Assembly: GCF_039414295.1 (NCBI RefSeq)
Contig: NZ_JBCITM010000014.1
Coordinates: 32,463-96,462, forward strand
DNA: 64,000 nucleotides
Source of the DNA: Anoxynatronum sibiricum
GTDB taxonomy: Bacteria > Bacillota > Clostridia > Peptostreptococcales > Tindalliaceae
Reading direction: 5' to 3'
Shown here: piece by piece, positions 1 to 9,662 of the stretch
Numbering within the stretch: the first letter of the stretch is position 1
How the letters are laid out: every line of letters starts with the position of its first letter
Notes under the pieces: generated by a model
Database searches by the model: none
What the model saw: the letters and a program-made list of their open reading frames with translations, nothing else
What the model was told of the DNA's origin: nothing
Made by a program: the position numbers and the translations under genes

Positions 1-1
1 A

Positions 2-1891
2 AACACCGTCACCAATGGTTTTGATTACCAGTGGTACCGGGCGTCCACCGTTACAGGCAACTATCAGGCGATATCAGGTGCCACCACCAGCCAGTACACA
101 CTGGTCGAGGCAGATGCAGGTAAATTCTTTAAAGTCAGGGCCACTGGTGATGGGACACAGCTGTACGGTGCCGCTGCCACTGCCGCCTACGGGCCTGTAG
201 CGTCTATGGTGGATACCGAAGCGGTGTTTACCGCCATTGAAGCTGCCTATCTGGGAAGCAATGCCAGCACCTATGTGACCCAGTCACTGAATCTGATGAC
301 AACACTGCCCGCCTTCAGCGGAGTGACCATCAGCTGGCAGTCCAGTGATCCAGGTGTGGTGAATCCCCAAACCGGCGGCATCACCAGACACTCTCAGGAT
401 GACAAACCCGTCACTCTTACCGCCACTGTCAATGGAGCCCTGTCGCGGGAATGGCATGTAGTGGTGCTTTCCCAGGGAATGGAAAATGTGGGACAAACAG
501 GCAGCGACAACCGCTTTGCGCCAGGGTACCCCAGGGCGTTCATCAGTAACGGGACGATTCATGTGGAGGCAAAAACCACCACGCCTGTTAAAGCCTATAT
601 GCTGGTGAATGTCATCAATGGCCACATACCTTCCTCTGTGGAAGGTGTACTGGGGGGCTATGGCGGTGCAGCCGGTGCCCAGATACATGTGAACAGCTGG
701 CCCTATGCTGAGTTGGAGGCCAATCAACTGCTTTCCTTTGACACGGGAGTGAGCATCACCCGTACCCGTCGTGAAGCAAGGGTGGAGTTTGTGCTCACCA
801 ATATGGACAACAGCAACCGTGGCGGGTTGGTAACCATTCTTTTTGATCAGCAGACCATGGAAGCCATCGATCAACAAGGTCCAGAGTTGATGGGTATTAA
901 ACGGAATGAGGCAGGTTCAAAACTGCACCTTTACTTTAATGAAGATATTACCACGAATGGGTTGAGTACTGCACACTTTAACCTTTCATCAGGCACTGTA
1001 ACAGGGATTGACGGTTTTACCAATTATGGCGATCAGCATCATGTGGGTTCGGTAGTGGTGCTGTCTGTTAGCAGTTTGGGATCCAATGCCACCCTTTCCT
1101 ATACGGGAAGCGCCATCAAAGACACATCATTGAATCAAAACCCTGCATTGACCTTCTCCAATCAGCCCATTACATCTGCCGCTACCACCATTCAAGATGT
1201 GATTGTTGGCAATGATGGTAAAAGTGTCATGGTAAAAATGGAAGGCGGCATGAGCTTTAATTATTCAGATCCAGTAGCATGGTTAACAAAAAATGACTTT
1301 ACGTTCGAGACCACTCAAGGAGACAAAAAGCCTGCGACCATGAGCTACTCTTATAATGAGGACTGGATTGATTACAGGCTGACATTTGCAGAACCTGTGG
1401 CAGTAGATTCCAGCTCTCGCATGAGGGTTGAGATGAACAAACCTGGACTCCGTGACTATGCATATGATGGATATGGAGCAGCTTTAGTGAACGATGTTAC
1501 TCAGAATTTAAGGTCTTTATCTACAAGCCCCACTTCGGTCGAGTACACGAACAGTAATAAGGTAATCAAGATCAACTTTGATTCAGCTATGCAAATAGAC
1601 AGAGCCACTTTTGCCGATAACTTCACGCTGAAGATTGGTGGAGACGAGTATCGATTACGGGGTCAACTGGTGAATACAAATAGTTCAAACAGAAGCATCG
1701 TTCAAATCAATCTGACAAGAGATGCCAATGATGGATACGGTGCAAAACTGGCAACATTGTTGGACGCAACACCAGGAAACGTTCAAATCAAGTATGACAC
1801 CATTCATGGTGATGGACGCAATCAAATGCGTGATCTGGGTGGTGCCCTGATCCCCAGTTTCAGTTATCAAAGCGTGACTTTTCTTCCCTAA
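2..1891 (+). CDS. Surface protein with Ig-like domains (5' end cut)
   Basis: The reading frame is open from the first bases of the window, so the gene starts upstream; the internal ATG at 206 is not needed as a start. The first ~65 visible residues form a WYRA-type Ig-like module (YQWYRAS, ISGATTSQY, DAGKFFKVRATG). Next comes an atrophied bacterial Ig domain (LPAFSGVTISWQSSDPGVV, then TLTATV near residues 90-155). The C-terminal half holds two further beta-rich segments resembling SbsA/SwmB-type Ig-like repeats (LYFNEDITTNGLS; IKINFDSAMQID). There is no C-terminal LPXTG or S-layer anchor, so attachment must lie in the missing N-terminal part or the protein is secreted. A structural or adhesive role at the cell surface is inferred; no catalytic motif is visible. 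Confidence 0.75.
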   Translation, partial: NTVTNGFDYQWYRASTVTGNYQAISGATTSQYTLVEADAGKFFKVRATGDGTQLYGAAATAAYGPVASMVDTEAVFTAIEAAYLGSNASTYVTQSLNLMTTLPAFSGVTISWQSSDPGVVNPQTGGITRHSQDDKPVTLTATVNGALSREWHVVVLSQGMENVGQTGSDNRFAPGYPRAFISNGTIHVEAKTTTPVKAYMLVNVINGHIPSSVEGVLGGYGGAAGAQIHVNSWPYAELEANQLLSFDTGVSITRTRREARVEFVLTNMDNSNRGGLVTILFDQQTMEAIDQQGPELMGIKRNEAGSKLHLYFNEDITTNGLSTAHFNLSSGTVTGIDGFTNYGDQHHVGSVVVLSVSSLGSNATLSYTGSAIKDTSLNQNPALTFSNQPITSAATTIQDVIVGNDGKSVMVKMEGGMSFNYSDPVAWLTKNDFTFETTQGDKKPATMSYSYNEDWIDYRLTFAEPVAVDSSSRMRVEMNKPGLRDYAYDGYGAALVNDVTQNLRSLSTSPTSVEYTNSNKVIKINFDSAMQIDRATFADNFTLKIGGDEYRLRGQLVNTNSSNRSIVQINLTRDANDGYGAKLATLLDATPGNVQIKYDTIHGDGRNQMRDLGGALIPSFSYQSVTFLP

Positions 1892-1927
1892 GTATTTGGT
1901 AACAATTAGCAACACATATAACTCACC

Positions 1928-1959
1928 AAACCCCCTGCCAGTCTCTTGGCAGGGGGTTT
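1928..1959 (+). terminator. Rho-independent terminator
   Basis: A perfect 13-bp stem (AAACCCCCTGCCA with its complement) around a 6-nt loop, 37 bases after the surface-protein stop. The T-run is short (TTT). Confidence 0.8.
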
Positions 1960-2195
1960 GACGTTTGCAAAAGAAGGAAAGGGAAGAAAATCCGAAAGAG
2001 AACACTGATGCAAGCACTCCCAATAGGGGGGTCTGAAAAAAAGAGAGTCGATAAAAGAAAGTCAAACCGTTATAACAGGTGGCGAAAAAAGTGCTACAAT
2101 GAAAAGAAGAGCCTTGGCACAACAGCCAAGAATTATAAATCAGCATTCGAAAGCAGGCTGACAGGCACTGGGCAACAAAAAGGGAGGCGTTGCAC
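1960..2195 (+). other. Intergenic region, weak promoter only
   Basis: No convincing gene. A TACAAT hexamer at 2095-2100 could be a -10 box for the DUF362 gene, but only a poor -35 (TTATAA near 2070) precedes it. A 63-codon frame at 2008-2199 has no ribosome binding site and looks accidental. Confidence 0.4.
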
Positions 2196-3299
2196 TTGAA
2201 GGCACATCAACTGTTGATCCAGCACGGCGATCATCCGGCAGCCATGACCCGGCGGCTGCTGGAACGGTCTGGTGTTCGTAATGAAATCCGACCGGGCATG
2301 AAGGTGGGGCTAAAGCCTAACCTGGTGATGGCTAAGCCCGCCTCAGAGGGTGCTACGACCCATGTGTCCATCGTCAGGGCCCTGGTGGAAACGCTCCAAA
2401 CCTGGGGGGTGACAGACATCACTATCATGGAAAGCGCCTGGGTGGGCGACAGTACCCGAAAAGCCTTCAAGGTCTGCGGCTACGAAGCCCTGGCCAAGGA
2501 AACCGGGGTGAAACTGCTGGACCTGAAAACCGCCCCCACGGTCACCCTGCAGGCAGGCTCCCTGGAGCTGGAGGTGTGCAGGGCACCGCTGGAAGTGGAC
2601 TACCTCATCAATTTGCCGGTGATGAAGGGCCATTGCCAGACCCGAATGACCTGCGCCCTGAAGAATATGAAGGGCTGCATTCCTGACTCGGAAAAAAGCC
2701 GGTACCATACCATTGGCCTTCACGAACCCATTGCAGCAGTCAATACGTTGCTGAAACAAAACCTGATTCTGGTGGACGCCCTTAACGGCGACCTCACCTA
2801 TGAAGGCGGCGGCTCCCCCGTCCCACTGAACCGGTTAATACTGGCAAAAGACCCGGTGTTGGTGGATGCCTGGGTTGCCCGGTTTATGGGCTATCAGCTG
2901 GAAGAAATTGAACATCTGGCCCTGGCTGCCGCCAAGGGCGTTGGTTCGGCGGATCTGACCCAGGCAGAAATTCTTCAGGAAGGAAAAGCCACCGGCAAAA
3001 TTGACCGGAAGGCTATTCGGGGCGATGCTGCCGCATTCAAACGCTACATTGATGAAAGGGCTGCCTGTTCAGCCTGCTACGCCACTTTGATTCACGCCCT
3101 TCGGCAGCTGGAACATCAGGGAAAGCTGATACAGCTGAAAGAAACCCTGGCAGTGGGTCAGGACTTTCAGGGCGTTCTGGGGCCAGGGCTGGGCATCGGC
3201 ACCTGTGCTGCCGGACTGGAACGGCATGTGGACGGCTGTCCCCCGGAACCGGAGGCAATCGTGGCCTTCCTGGAAGCCTATTTGCAGGATCTTGACTGA
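2196..3299 (+). CDS. DUF362 domain-containing protein
   Basis: The protein matches the DUF362 family: GMKVGLKPNLV near the N-terminus, then DYLINLPVMKGH and ALKNMKGCIPDSEK, and VDALNGDLTYEGGG in the middle. Many relatives are fused to ferredoxin domains and sit in anaerobic metabolism loci; the biochemical role is not established. No full ferredoxin domain is present, but the C-terminal third carries a CxxC (ACSACYA) and two more cysteines (GTCAAG, DGCPPE) that could ligate a metal or Fe-S cluster. TTG at 2196 was chosen because the GGGAGG at 2182-2187 lies 8 bases upstream; the TTG at 2190 is too close. The gene stands alone between its neighbours. Confidence 0.85.
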   Translation: MKAHQLLIQHGDHPAAMTRRLLERSGVRNEIRPGMKVGLKPNLVMAKPASEGATTHVSIVRALVETLQTWGVTDITIMESAWVGDSTRKAFKVCGYEALAKETGVKLLDLKTAPTVTLQAGSLELEVCRAPLEVDYLINLPVMKGHCQTRMTCALKNMKGCIPDSEKSRYHTIGLHEPIAAVNTLLKQNLILVDALNGDLTYEGGGSPVPLNRLILAKDPVLVDAWVARFMGYQLEEIEHLALAAAKGVGSADLTQAEILQEGKATGKIDRKAIRGDAAAFKRYIDERAACSACYATLIHALRQLEHQGKLIQLKETLAVGQDFQGVLGPGLGIGTCAAGLERHVDGCPPEPEAIVAFLEAYLQDLD

Positions 3300-3444
3300 T
3301 CATCAGCAAGTGAACGAACCTTGAGATGCAACTGAAAATGAACATCTATTCAGGTTAAATCTCATTGAGAGCAGCTGGCAAAAGGCTGTATGAATGTTTT
3401 CTCTGAATGATGTGGAGAGACGAACTGTGGGGAAGGGAGAGACG

Positions 3445-4122
3445 ATGATGCTGGAAGTGACACAAGAACTGAAAAAAGCATATCCGGGAGGATCTATTGG
3501 CATATTGGCCCTGTCGGGGATGAAGAGCCGGGAGGTTTCCACCCGGCTGGAACAGGAGAAGAAAGCCGTGGAAGAAACGCTGCGGTCCCGGTTTCATCAT
3601 CACGATCGGTCATCTTTAAAATCCATGGAACCCATCGGTAGCTACAGTGAATACTATCAGTCTTTCCGAAAAACCTATCATGTGCTGTTACAGCTGGAAT
3701 CCATTGTCTTCAAGGGCAAATCCATTCCAACAGTATCTCCGGCAGTGGAAATCATGTTCATGGCAGAATTGAAAAATCAAATGCTCACGGCCGGACATGA
3801 TTTGGATGAAGTAGAGGGGACGCTGAAGGCGGAGGTTGCTCAACCTGGGCGTACCTATGAGTCAATGAGCGGAAAAACAATTGAAACGGCAGCAGGGGAT
3901 ATGATGATCACTGATGAGAGGGGCATTCTATCCAGCATCATTTATGGCCCTGATCAGCGCACCCGTATCACACCTGAAACAGAGCGGGTGGTATATACCG
4001 TTTACGCCCCGCCGGGAATTTCGAAGGCGTTGGTGGAAGAACATCTTAAAGATCTGGAACAGTATGCAGCACTGGCTTGTTCCGATGTCAGGGTGATATC
4101 AGAAGTGGTGCATGAGCTGTAG
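3445..4122 (+). CDS. B3/B4 domain-containing protein
   Basis: About 225 residues resembling the B3/B4 domain of the phenylalanyl-tRNA synthetase beta chain as a stand-alone protein. The typical features are the N-terminal YPGGSIGILAL strand, the paired central helix (YHVLLQLESIVFKG), the conserved SPAVEIMFMAEL, and a late GPDQRTRI strand. Free-standing B3/B4 proteins are widespread; some may edit misacylated tRNA or bind amino acids, but no specific function is assigned. The start is ATG 3445 (or 3448), placed behind GGAAGGGAGA; the upstream ATG at 3394 lacks a ribosome binding site. Confidence 0.8.
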   Translation: MMLEVTQELKKAYPGGSIGILALSGMKSREVSTRLEQEKKAVEETLRSRFHHHDRSSLKSMEPIGSYSEYYQSFRKTYHVLLQLESIVFKGKSIPTVSPAVEIMFMAELKNQMLTAGHDLDEVEGTLKAEVAQPGRTYESMSGKTIETAAGDMMITDERGILSSIIYGPDQRTRITPETERVVYTVYAPPGISKALVEEHLKDLEQYAALACSDVRVISEVVHEL

Positions 4123-4234
4123 AAACAACGAAATATGCCAGTAATGTAGGGGATAAAATGAGCAACGATTTTACTGGATACCTGACCCTGAAAAATTAAT
4201 CATCAACACTTAATCCAACACAGGAGGCATGTAC

Positions 4235-5392
4235 ATGAAGTTCATTCACACATCCGACTGGCATTTGGGCAAAGTTCTTCAAGGCCAGCCCCTGCTGGAA
4301 GATCAGCAGCACATGCTCCACCAGCTGGTGGCAGCCGTTGAATCTGAAAAGCCAGCAGCCGTCATCATCGCCGGTGATCTTTACGACCGCTCCATCCCCC
4401 CGGCAGAAGCGGTGAAACTGCTGGACGACACCCTCCACCAGCTGGTGGTCACCCTGAAAACCCCCGTGCTGGCAGTGGCGGGAAACCACGACAGCCCCAG
4501 CCGCCTGCGTTTCGGTAACCGGTTGATGAAGGCCGCCGGATACCACATCGCCGGAGAATTGACAGATGCCTTTCAACCCGTCACTTTCACCGATGCCCAC
4601 GGCCCCGTGGATTTTTTCCTTCTCCCCTATGCTGATCTGGGCACCATCCGTCAGCACTATCCAGAGACAGAAATCACCGGCTATGGGGATGCCTACCGAC
4701 TGCTGCTGGAAGACATTGAGACACACCGCAACCCGAATGCCCGTTGCGTGCTGGTGACCCACGCCTTTGTCACCCCTGGCGGTGAACCGGAAGCCAACAC
4801 CAGCGACGCTGAAAAACAGCTTTCTGTGGGCGGCGTTGAATTTGTGCCTGCAGAACTTTTTCAATCCTTCCATTACACTGCCTTGGGCCACCTGCACCAG
4901 GGCCGGCAGGTCATGGAAAAGCAGATCCGCTATGCCGGCTCCCCCCTGAAATATTCCATTCGGGAGGCTCATCACGCCAAGGCTTTTGATGTGGTGGAAC
5001 TGGACGAAAAGGGTGAAGTCACAGTGACTCCCTGGCTGGTGAAAGCCCGTCGTGATGTGCGCACCGTCACCGGACGGCTGCAAGAGGTGGAAAACCACCC
5101 CCCGTGTCAGGATTACGTGTGGGTCGGCCTCACTGATGAACACCCGGCACCCGAGGCCATGGAACGGATCCGCTCCGTTTATCCCAATGCGCTGGGCCTT
5201 CGCTGGGAAGCCCTCCACCGGAAGCTGGACATAGAAGCAGCTCCCCATACCCTGGAGCGCCACCGGCCGGCGGAAATCGTGGAAAGCTTTTTCGAAACCT
5301 TCACCGGCCAGGCCTTGTCAACGGATGACAGGAAGCTGGTGACGGACCTGCTGGAAGAAGCCATGCAGGAAGAACAGGGGGGAGAGGCATGA
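4235..5392 (+). CDS. sbcD: Exonuclease SbcCD, nuclease subunit SbcD
   Basis: Mre11-type calcineurin-like nuclease. The metallophosphoesterase motifs are in order: DWHLGK (D8, H10), GDLYDR (D48), GNHDS (N84, H85), THAFVTPGG and GHLHQG. With SbcC it forms the ATP-dependent complex that opens and cleaves hairpins and processes blocked double-strand ends. ATG 4235 is preferred over 4229 because AGGAGG at 4222-4227 gives 7-base spacing. About 385 residues is normal for the family. The stop overlaps the sbcC start (ATGA), which indicates translational coupling. Confidence 0.96.
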   Translation: MKFIHTSDWHLGKVLQGQPLLEDQQHMLHQLVAAVESEKPAAVIIAGDLYDRSIPPAEAVKLLDDTLHQLVVTLKTPVLAVAGNHDSPSRLRFGNRLMKAAGYHIAGELTDAFQPVTFTDAHGPVDFFLLPYADLGTIRQHYPETEITGYGDAYRLLLEDIETHRNPNARCVLVTHAFVTPGGEPEANTSDAEKQLSVGGVEFVPAELFQSFHYTALGHLHQGRQVMEKQIRYAGSPLKYSIREAHHAKAFDVVELDEKGEVTVTPWLVKARRDVRTVTGRLQEVENHPPCQDYVWVGLTDEHPAPEAMERIRSVYPNALGLRWEALHRKLDIEAAPHTLERHRPAEIVESFFETFTGQALSTDDRKLVTDLLEEAMQEEQGGEA

Positions 5393-8300
5393 AACTGTTA
5401 AGGCTCACCATGACAGCCTTTGGCCCCTACCGGTCACAGGAAGTCATTGACTTTGAAAAACTGAATACCGCCCGCCTTTTTGTCATTTCCGGGAATACGG
5501 GAGCCGGCAAGACAGCCATTTTCGACGCTATCTGCTTTGCCCTCTACGGGCAGGCCAGCGGTACCAGCCGAAAAGATTCCCAGGGACTGCGCTGTCTGCT
5601 GGCCGACCCCGCCACCCACACCGAAGTGAACCTCACCTTTGCCATGGGCCAACACCGGTACCGGGCCCAGCGGCGCATGGGGCTGGTGAAACCGGGCAAC
5701 AAAACCGCCACAGGGGAAGAACACCTGCTGGAACGGTGGGTGGCTGAATCTGACACAACTCCTGGCAGCGATGCAGGTCGCTGGGAACTGATGCTGGAGC
5801 GGAACCGGGTACGGGAAATGAACGACACCATTCAACAGCTCCTGGGCCTTGACCAGCGGCAGTTCACCCAGATTGTCATGCTGCCCCAGGGAGAATTCGA
5901 AAAACTGCTGTTGTCAGACTCCACAGAAAAAGGCGTGATTCTCCGGCAGATCTTTGACACCGGTCTTTATGAACGTTTCACCAAAAAACTGGAACACCAG
6001 GCCCGGGAAGCCTCCCGGCAGTACGAGAAGCAGGCGGAAAAGCTGAAGCTGCTGGAAGAACAGGCCCGGGGCCTGTTTCAACGCAAAGAGGAGGCCGCAG
6101 CGGGTCTCCATGAAACCCTTCACCCACCTGGTGATGAACCGGATCAGGCTTCGGCAGCACCTTTGGAGAAGACCGCAGGTGGGCTGGCAGCGGTCTTCTC
6201 CCAGGAACAGTGGAATACCCGTCAGGTGATGGTGGCGCTGGATAAAGAGCTGGAACAGCTGCAACAGGCAGTGAGCCAGGGCAAAGAGGATCTGAAGGTG
6301 CTGGCAAAGGCATCGCAACAAGCCGCTGAAAACCTGCTGAAAGCCCAAAGCATCAACCAGCAGCTGGAGGTCCTGGCAGCTCGGGAACACCGGTTCCAGG
6401 AGTTGGAAAAACAGGGGGAGGCCAGGCAAAAGCAGGAAGAATCCCTGGATCAGGCCCGGAAAGCCCAGCGCATTGAAGGCGAATACCGGTTGCTGGAGGA
6501 ACGTGGAAAAGAAACAACCGTAAAGGAACAGCTGCTGAAAGAAGCCGAAGCACAGCTGAAACTGGCGGATCAAGAGAAGAATGCCACCAGTAAGGTATAT
6601 CAGGAAGAAAAAGGCAAGGAACCCCTGCGGCTCAGCCTGACAGAGAAAGTCACCGTGCTTCGGGGGCATCTCCCCGCGGTGAAAACCCTGGCAGAAGAAG
6701 CTGACAGGGCTCAAAAGCTCGCCCTTCAAAATAAACAGGAAAAAGAGGCGCTGGAAACGCTGACAGTTCGAATAAAAAACGGAAAAAAGCTGCGGCAACA
6801 GCAAAAGCAGGAACAGGAAACCCTGGAAGCCGCCCTGGAGGGCAGTGAAACACTGCCTGAGGAGCAGGCCCGGTTAACAGAGCTGAAAAACCAGCTGAAC
6901 AGCGGGGTGGAACTGACAGAGCTTCTGAAAGAGCAGACGGCAGATGCCCACACAGCCCAAAAAAAATGGGAAGCCGGCAAAAGCGACTTTGAAACCCTGG
7001 AACAACAGTGGGTGGAGGGCCAGGCCCTTCAACTGGCCGCCCATTTGAAATCCGGAGAACCCTGCCCTGTGTGCGGCAGCCAACACCACCCCCAACCGGC
7101 GACGGCCGCCACGCCGCCGGTCTCCCGGGAAGCTCTCCAAAAGGCCGGGAAACAGGCGGAAGTCGCCTTTGGAGCCTACCAACAGGCAGTCGCAAGGGTC
7201 AAGGCGACCAAAGAGCAGCTGGAGAAGGTGGAACAATGGCTGACGAAAAATGAAATTCCCCGGGAGCATCTGACAGTTTCCCTTGAAAAGGCGGCCCAAC
7301 AGTTGACAACCGTCACCCGCAGCTTGAAGGCTGTCAAAGAAAAAAGAGATGCACTAACAAAGCTGAAACAACAAGAGAAGAAGAGTGAGCAACTGCTGGG
7401 AGAACTGGAACAGGAGCATGAGGGCAAGGCAGAGATGCTCCAAAAATTGAAGGGACAGCTGGATATGCTTCAGGGAAGCCTGGAAGCCCGTCAAAAACAG
7501 ATTCCCCAAGAGCTGCAACAAATCACCGCCCTGGAAACAGCCATCAGAGAAGCTGAAAAAAATCAACAAGAAGCCCAGCAGGCCTGGGAAAAAGTGGAAA
7601 AGGCCATGACTCGCAGCCGGGACGCCTTCGCCCGGGCAGAAACCAAAACTCAAAATGCCCGGGAAAATCTTAAAACTGCCCAGGAACAGGTGAAGAATCA
7701 GCAGCAGGTATGGCTTCAGGCGCTGCAGCAGGAAGGCTTTGCCCATGAAATTGCCTTTACCCAGGCGCAGATGAGCCGGGAAGCCATGACAGCTGGTGAG
7801 GCAGAGCTGAAAGCCTACCGGGAAGAAAAAAACCTGCTCATCCAGCAGCTCCTGGAGCAGCGGGAGGCGCTGAAAGATGAGAAAAAAGCAGATATCATGG
7901 CACTGAAAGACGCTGCCGACACCCTGGCGAATAACCTGGAAACCCGGCGGCAGCAAGAAGCCAACCGGGAAGAACAGCTTCGCCAGGGCCGAGCCTGCCG
8001 CCTTCAAATGGAAAAGGAGGGAATGCTGCTGGAAACCCTGGAAGCCCTCCGTAACCGTCTCACCACCCTTCACCGCATCGCCAACGGCAGCGACAACCAG
8101 GAGCGCATCAGCCTGGAAACCTATGTGCAGCAAACCTATTTCCGCCAGATTCTCCAGGCCGCCAACCGGCGGCTGCGACTCCTTACCGACGGCCGCATTG
8201 AACTGGTACACCGGGAAGAACGGGAAAAACACGGGAAGCGCAGCGGCCTGGGCATCGAAGTTTTCGACATGCACAGCGGCAGCACCCGCAGTGTCCACAC

Positions 8301-8604
8301 CCTGTCAGGAGGTGAGAAATTCAACGCTTCCCTCTGCCTGGCCCTGGGACTTTACGACATCATCCAGCAGGAGAGCGGCGGCACCCTCATGGAAACCATG
8401 TTCATCGACGAAGGCTTCGGTTCCCTGGATACCCACGAATCCCTTCCCCGGGCAGTGGACCTGCTCATGGAAATCCAGCAGGCCGGCAGGGTCATCGGCA
8501 TCATCTCCCATGTGGAAGAGCTGAAAGAACGGTTGCCGGCTGTGCTGTCGGTTCAGAAGCAGTCCGATGGCAGCAGCCGCACCAGTATTCAGGTGAAGGG
8601 ATAA
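5389..8604 (+). CDS. sbcC: Exonuclease SbcCD, ATPase subunit SbcC
   Basis: A Rad50-like SMC ATPase of 1071 residues. Walker A is GNTGAGKT (35-42). Two long coiled-coil arms very rich in E, Q, K and A meet at a zinc hook CPVC (C559, C562), followed by an ABC signature LSGGEK (972-977) and Walker B ending in IDE (D1007, E1008) with GFGSLD. It partners SbcD at repair intermediates and long palindromes. It overlaps sbcD by 4 bases and is followed by a strong terminator. The long minus-strand open frames across this gene are shadows caused by its biased codon composition. Confidence 0.97.
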   Translation: MKLLRLTMTAFGPYRSQEVIDFEKLNTARLFVISGNTGAGKTAIFDAICFALYGQASGTSRKDSQGLRCLLADPATHTEVNLTFAMGQHRYRAQRRMGLVKPGNKTATGEEHLLERWVAESDTTPGSDAGRWELMLERNRVREMNDTIQQLLGLDQRQFTQIVMLPQGEFEKLLLSDSTEKGVILRQIFDTGLYERFTKKLEHQAREASRQYEKQAEKLKLLEEQARGLFQRKEEAAAGLHETLHPPGDEPDQASAAPLEKTAGGLAAVFSQEQWNTRQVMVALDKELEQLQQAVSQGKEDLKVLAKASQQAAENLLKAQSINQQLEVLAAREHRFQELEKQGEARQKQEESLDQARKAQRIEGEYRLLEERGKETTVKEQLLKEAEAQLKLADQEKNATSKVYQEEKGKEPLRLSLTEKVTVLRGHLPAVKTLAEEADRAQKLALQNKQEKEALETLTVRIKNGKKLRQQQKQEQETLEAALEGSETLPEEQARLTELKNQLNSGVELTELLKEQTADAHTAQKKWEAGKSDFETLEQQWVEGQALQLAAHLKSGEPCPVCGSQHHPQPATAATPPVSREALQKAGKQAEVAFGAYQQAVARVKATKEQLEKVEQWLTKNEIPREHLTVSLEKAAQQLTTVTRSLKAVKEKRDALTKLKQQEKKSEQLLGELEQEHEGKAEMLQKLKGQLDMLQGSLEARQKQIPQELQQITALETAIREAEKNQQEAQQAWEKVEKAMTRSRDAFARAETKTQNARENLKTAQEQVKNQQQVWLQALQQEGFAHEIAFTQAQMSREAMTAGEAELKAYREEKNLLIQQLLEQREALKDEKKADIMALKDAADTLANNLETRRQQEANREEQLRQGRACRLQMEKEGMLLETLEALRNRLTTLHRIANGSDNQERISLETYVQQTYFRQILQAANRRLRLLTDGRIELVHREEREKHGKRSGLGIEVFDMHSGSTRSVHTLSGGEKFNASLCLALGLYDIIQQESGGTLMETMFIDEGFGSLDTHESLPRAVDLLMEIQQAGRVIGIISHVEELKERLPAVLSVQKQSDGSSRTSIQVKG

Positions 8605-8668
8605 AGCATCGGGCAAGAGCATTATTAAAAAGCAAAATAAGCACACAGCAAGGGATGAAAAGTACTGC

Positions 8669-8713
8669 AGCCCCCTGAATAATATGATAATATTATTCAG
8701 GGGGCTTGTTTTT
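8669..8713 (+). terminator. Strong rho-independent terminator of sbcDC
   Basis: A perfect 17-bp stem (8669-8685 with 8690-8706), GATA loop, followed by TGTTTTT. Confidence 0.9.
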
Positions 8714-8882
8714 AAGAAGCATTACCAAAGTGTAAAATGAAAACGCGCCAAAGTGTTTAGCTATGGTCATGTGAAGATCAATGCTAAACAATAGTATGGA
8801 AGCCTGACCAATGATTACCAATGATCAGGGCACAGTCAGTGTTATTCTGATGCAGTACTGATATGCGTGAGGAGGAAAGCAG

Positions 8883-9662
8883 ATGAAAAAGCTGGGAGAA
8901 GTGGCAATCATTTACCGGGGGCGTCTGATTCGAAAGGAAGAACTGAGTCCCGAGGGAAACATTGCAGTGCTGAGTGTGGCCCATGTGACTCCTGGGTGGG
9001 TTCGGCTTCCCGGGGAGGGTGACCAGGACCGCATTCCGGAAAATGATGAAGATATGACCAGATATCAGGTACTGCCGGGAGATGTGGTAATCACCAGTCG
9101 GGGCACCCAGCTGCGGGCCGGGGTTTATCGTGAAATGTCGGGGCATGAAAACGCCACCAGGAAAAACGGCCCTGCTCAACACCAGAAACAACCGTCGGCG
9201 GTGATTCTTTCTGCCAACCTGACAGGGCTGCGGTTTCAGGATGAGGTATTTGCAGAATATGCGAATATTTTTTTTAACAGCCCCCAGGGAGTGCACCAGT
9301 TGACCACACTTTCTGAAGGTACATCAGGGATCAACCTGGGGAAAAAACAATTGGAAAGCCTGCTGATTCCCTGGCATTCCAGAGAAATAATGGCAGCCAT
9401 GGCGGCAAGATACCAAAACGCCCTTCAGGCCCGTGAAGCAGCTATCATCCAGGCGGCCAGGGATTGGAAAGTTGCCTGTGATGAAGTGAATGCTTTATTT
9501 GATGAAACCCAGGAGAAAGCCTTCGGGGATGTGACCGAAGAAGCCACCCGGCTGCTGAATGTGTGGCAACGCGTTCAGACAATTGTCCCCACGAAAAAGA
9601 TGGCTCCAAAGCCAAAGGTCTCAAAAAAAGCGAAAGATCGGCTGCTCATTGAACTGGACTAA
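8883..9662 (+). CDS. Orphan type I restriction specificity (HsdS-like) protein
   Basis: The N-terminal ~185 residues fit a single target-recognition domain of HsdS: it opens MKKLGEVAIIYRG, has LPGDVVITSRGT (the usual 'l..gDil.s..G' strand), SANLTGLR, and closes with GTSGINLGKKQLESLLIPW, the typical end of a TRD. The helix after it (residues ~185-230) matches the conserved spacer. At 259 residues this is a half-length specificity subunit; complete HsdS usually carries two TRDs. No hsdM or hsdR is adjacent. The start follows GAGGAGG. It could be a methylase partner encoded elsewhere, a remnant, or a domain reused for another DNA-binding role. Confidence 0.8.
   Translation: MKKLGEVAIIYRGRLIRKEELSPEGNIAVLSVAHVTPGWVRLPGEGDQDRIPENDEDMTRYQVLPGDVVITSRGTQLRAGVYREMSGHENATRKNGPAQHQKQPSAVILSANLTGLRFQDEVFAEYANIFFNSPQGVHQLTTLSEGTSGINLGKKQLESLLIPWHSREIMAAMAARYQNALQAREAAIIQAARDWKVACDEVNALFDETQEKAFGDVTEEATRLLNVWQRVQTIVPTKKMAPKPKVSKKAKDRLLIELD

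Noticed and set aside
2008..2199. 63-codon reading frame before the DUF362 gene
   Set aside because: Lysine/arginine-rich random-like sequence, no Shine-Dalgarno site and overlap with the real ribosome binding region.
5914..6804. Long minus-strand frames across sbcC and similar genes
   Set aside because: Mirror of the codon bias in a coiled-coil gene; Leu/Phe/Pro-rich with no family resemblance.
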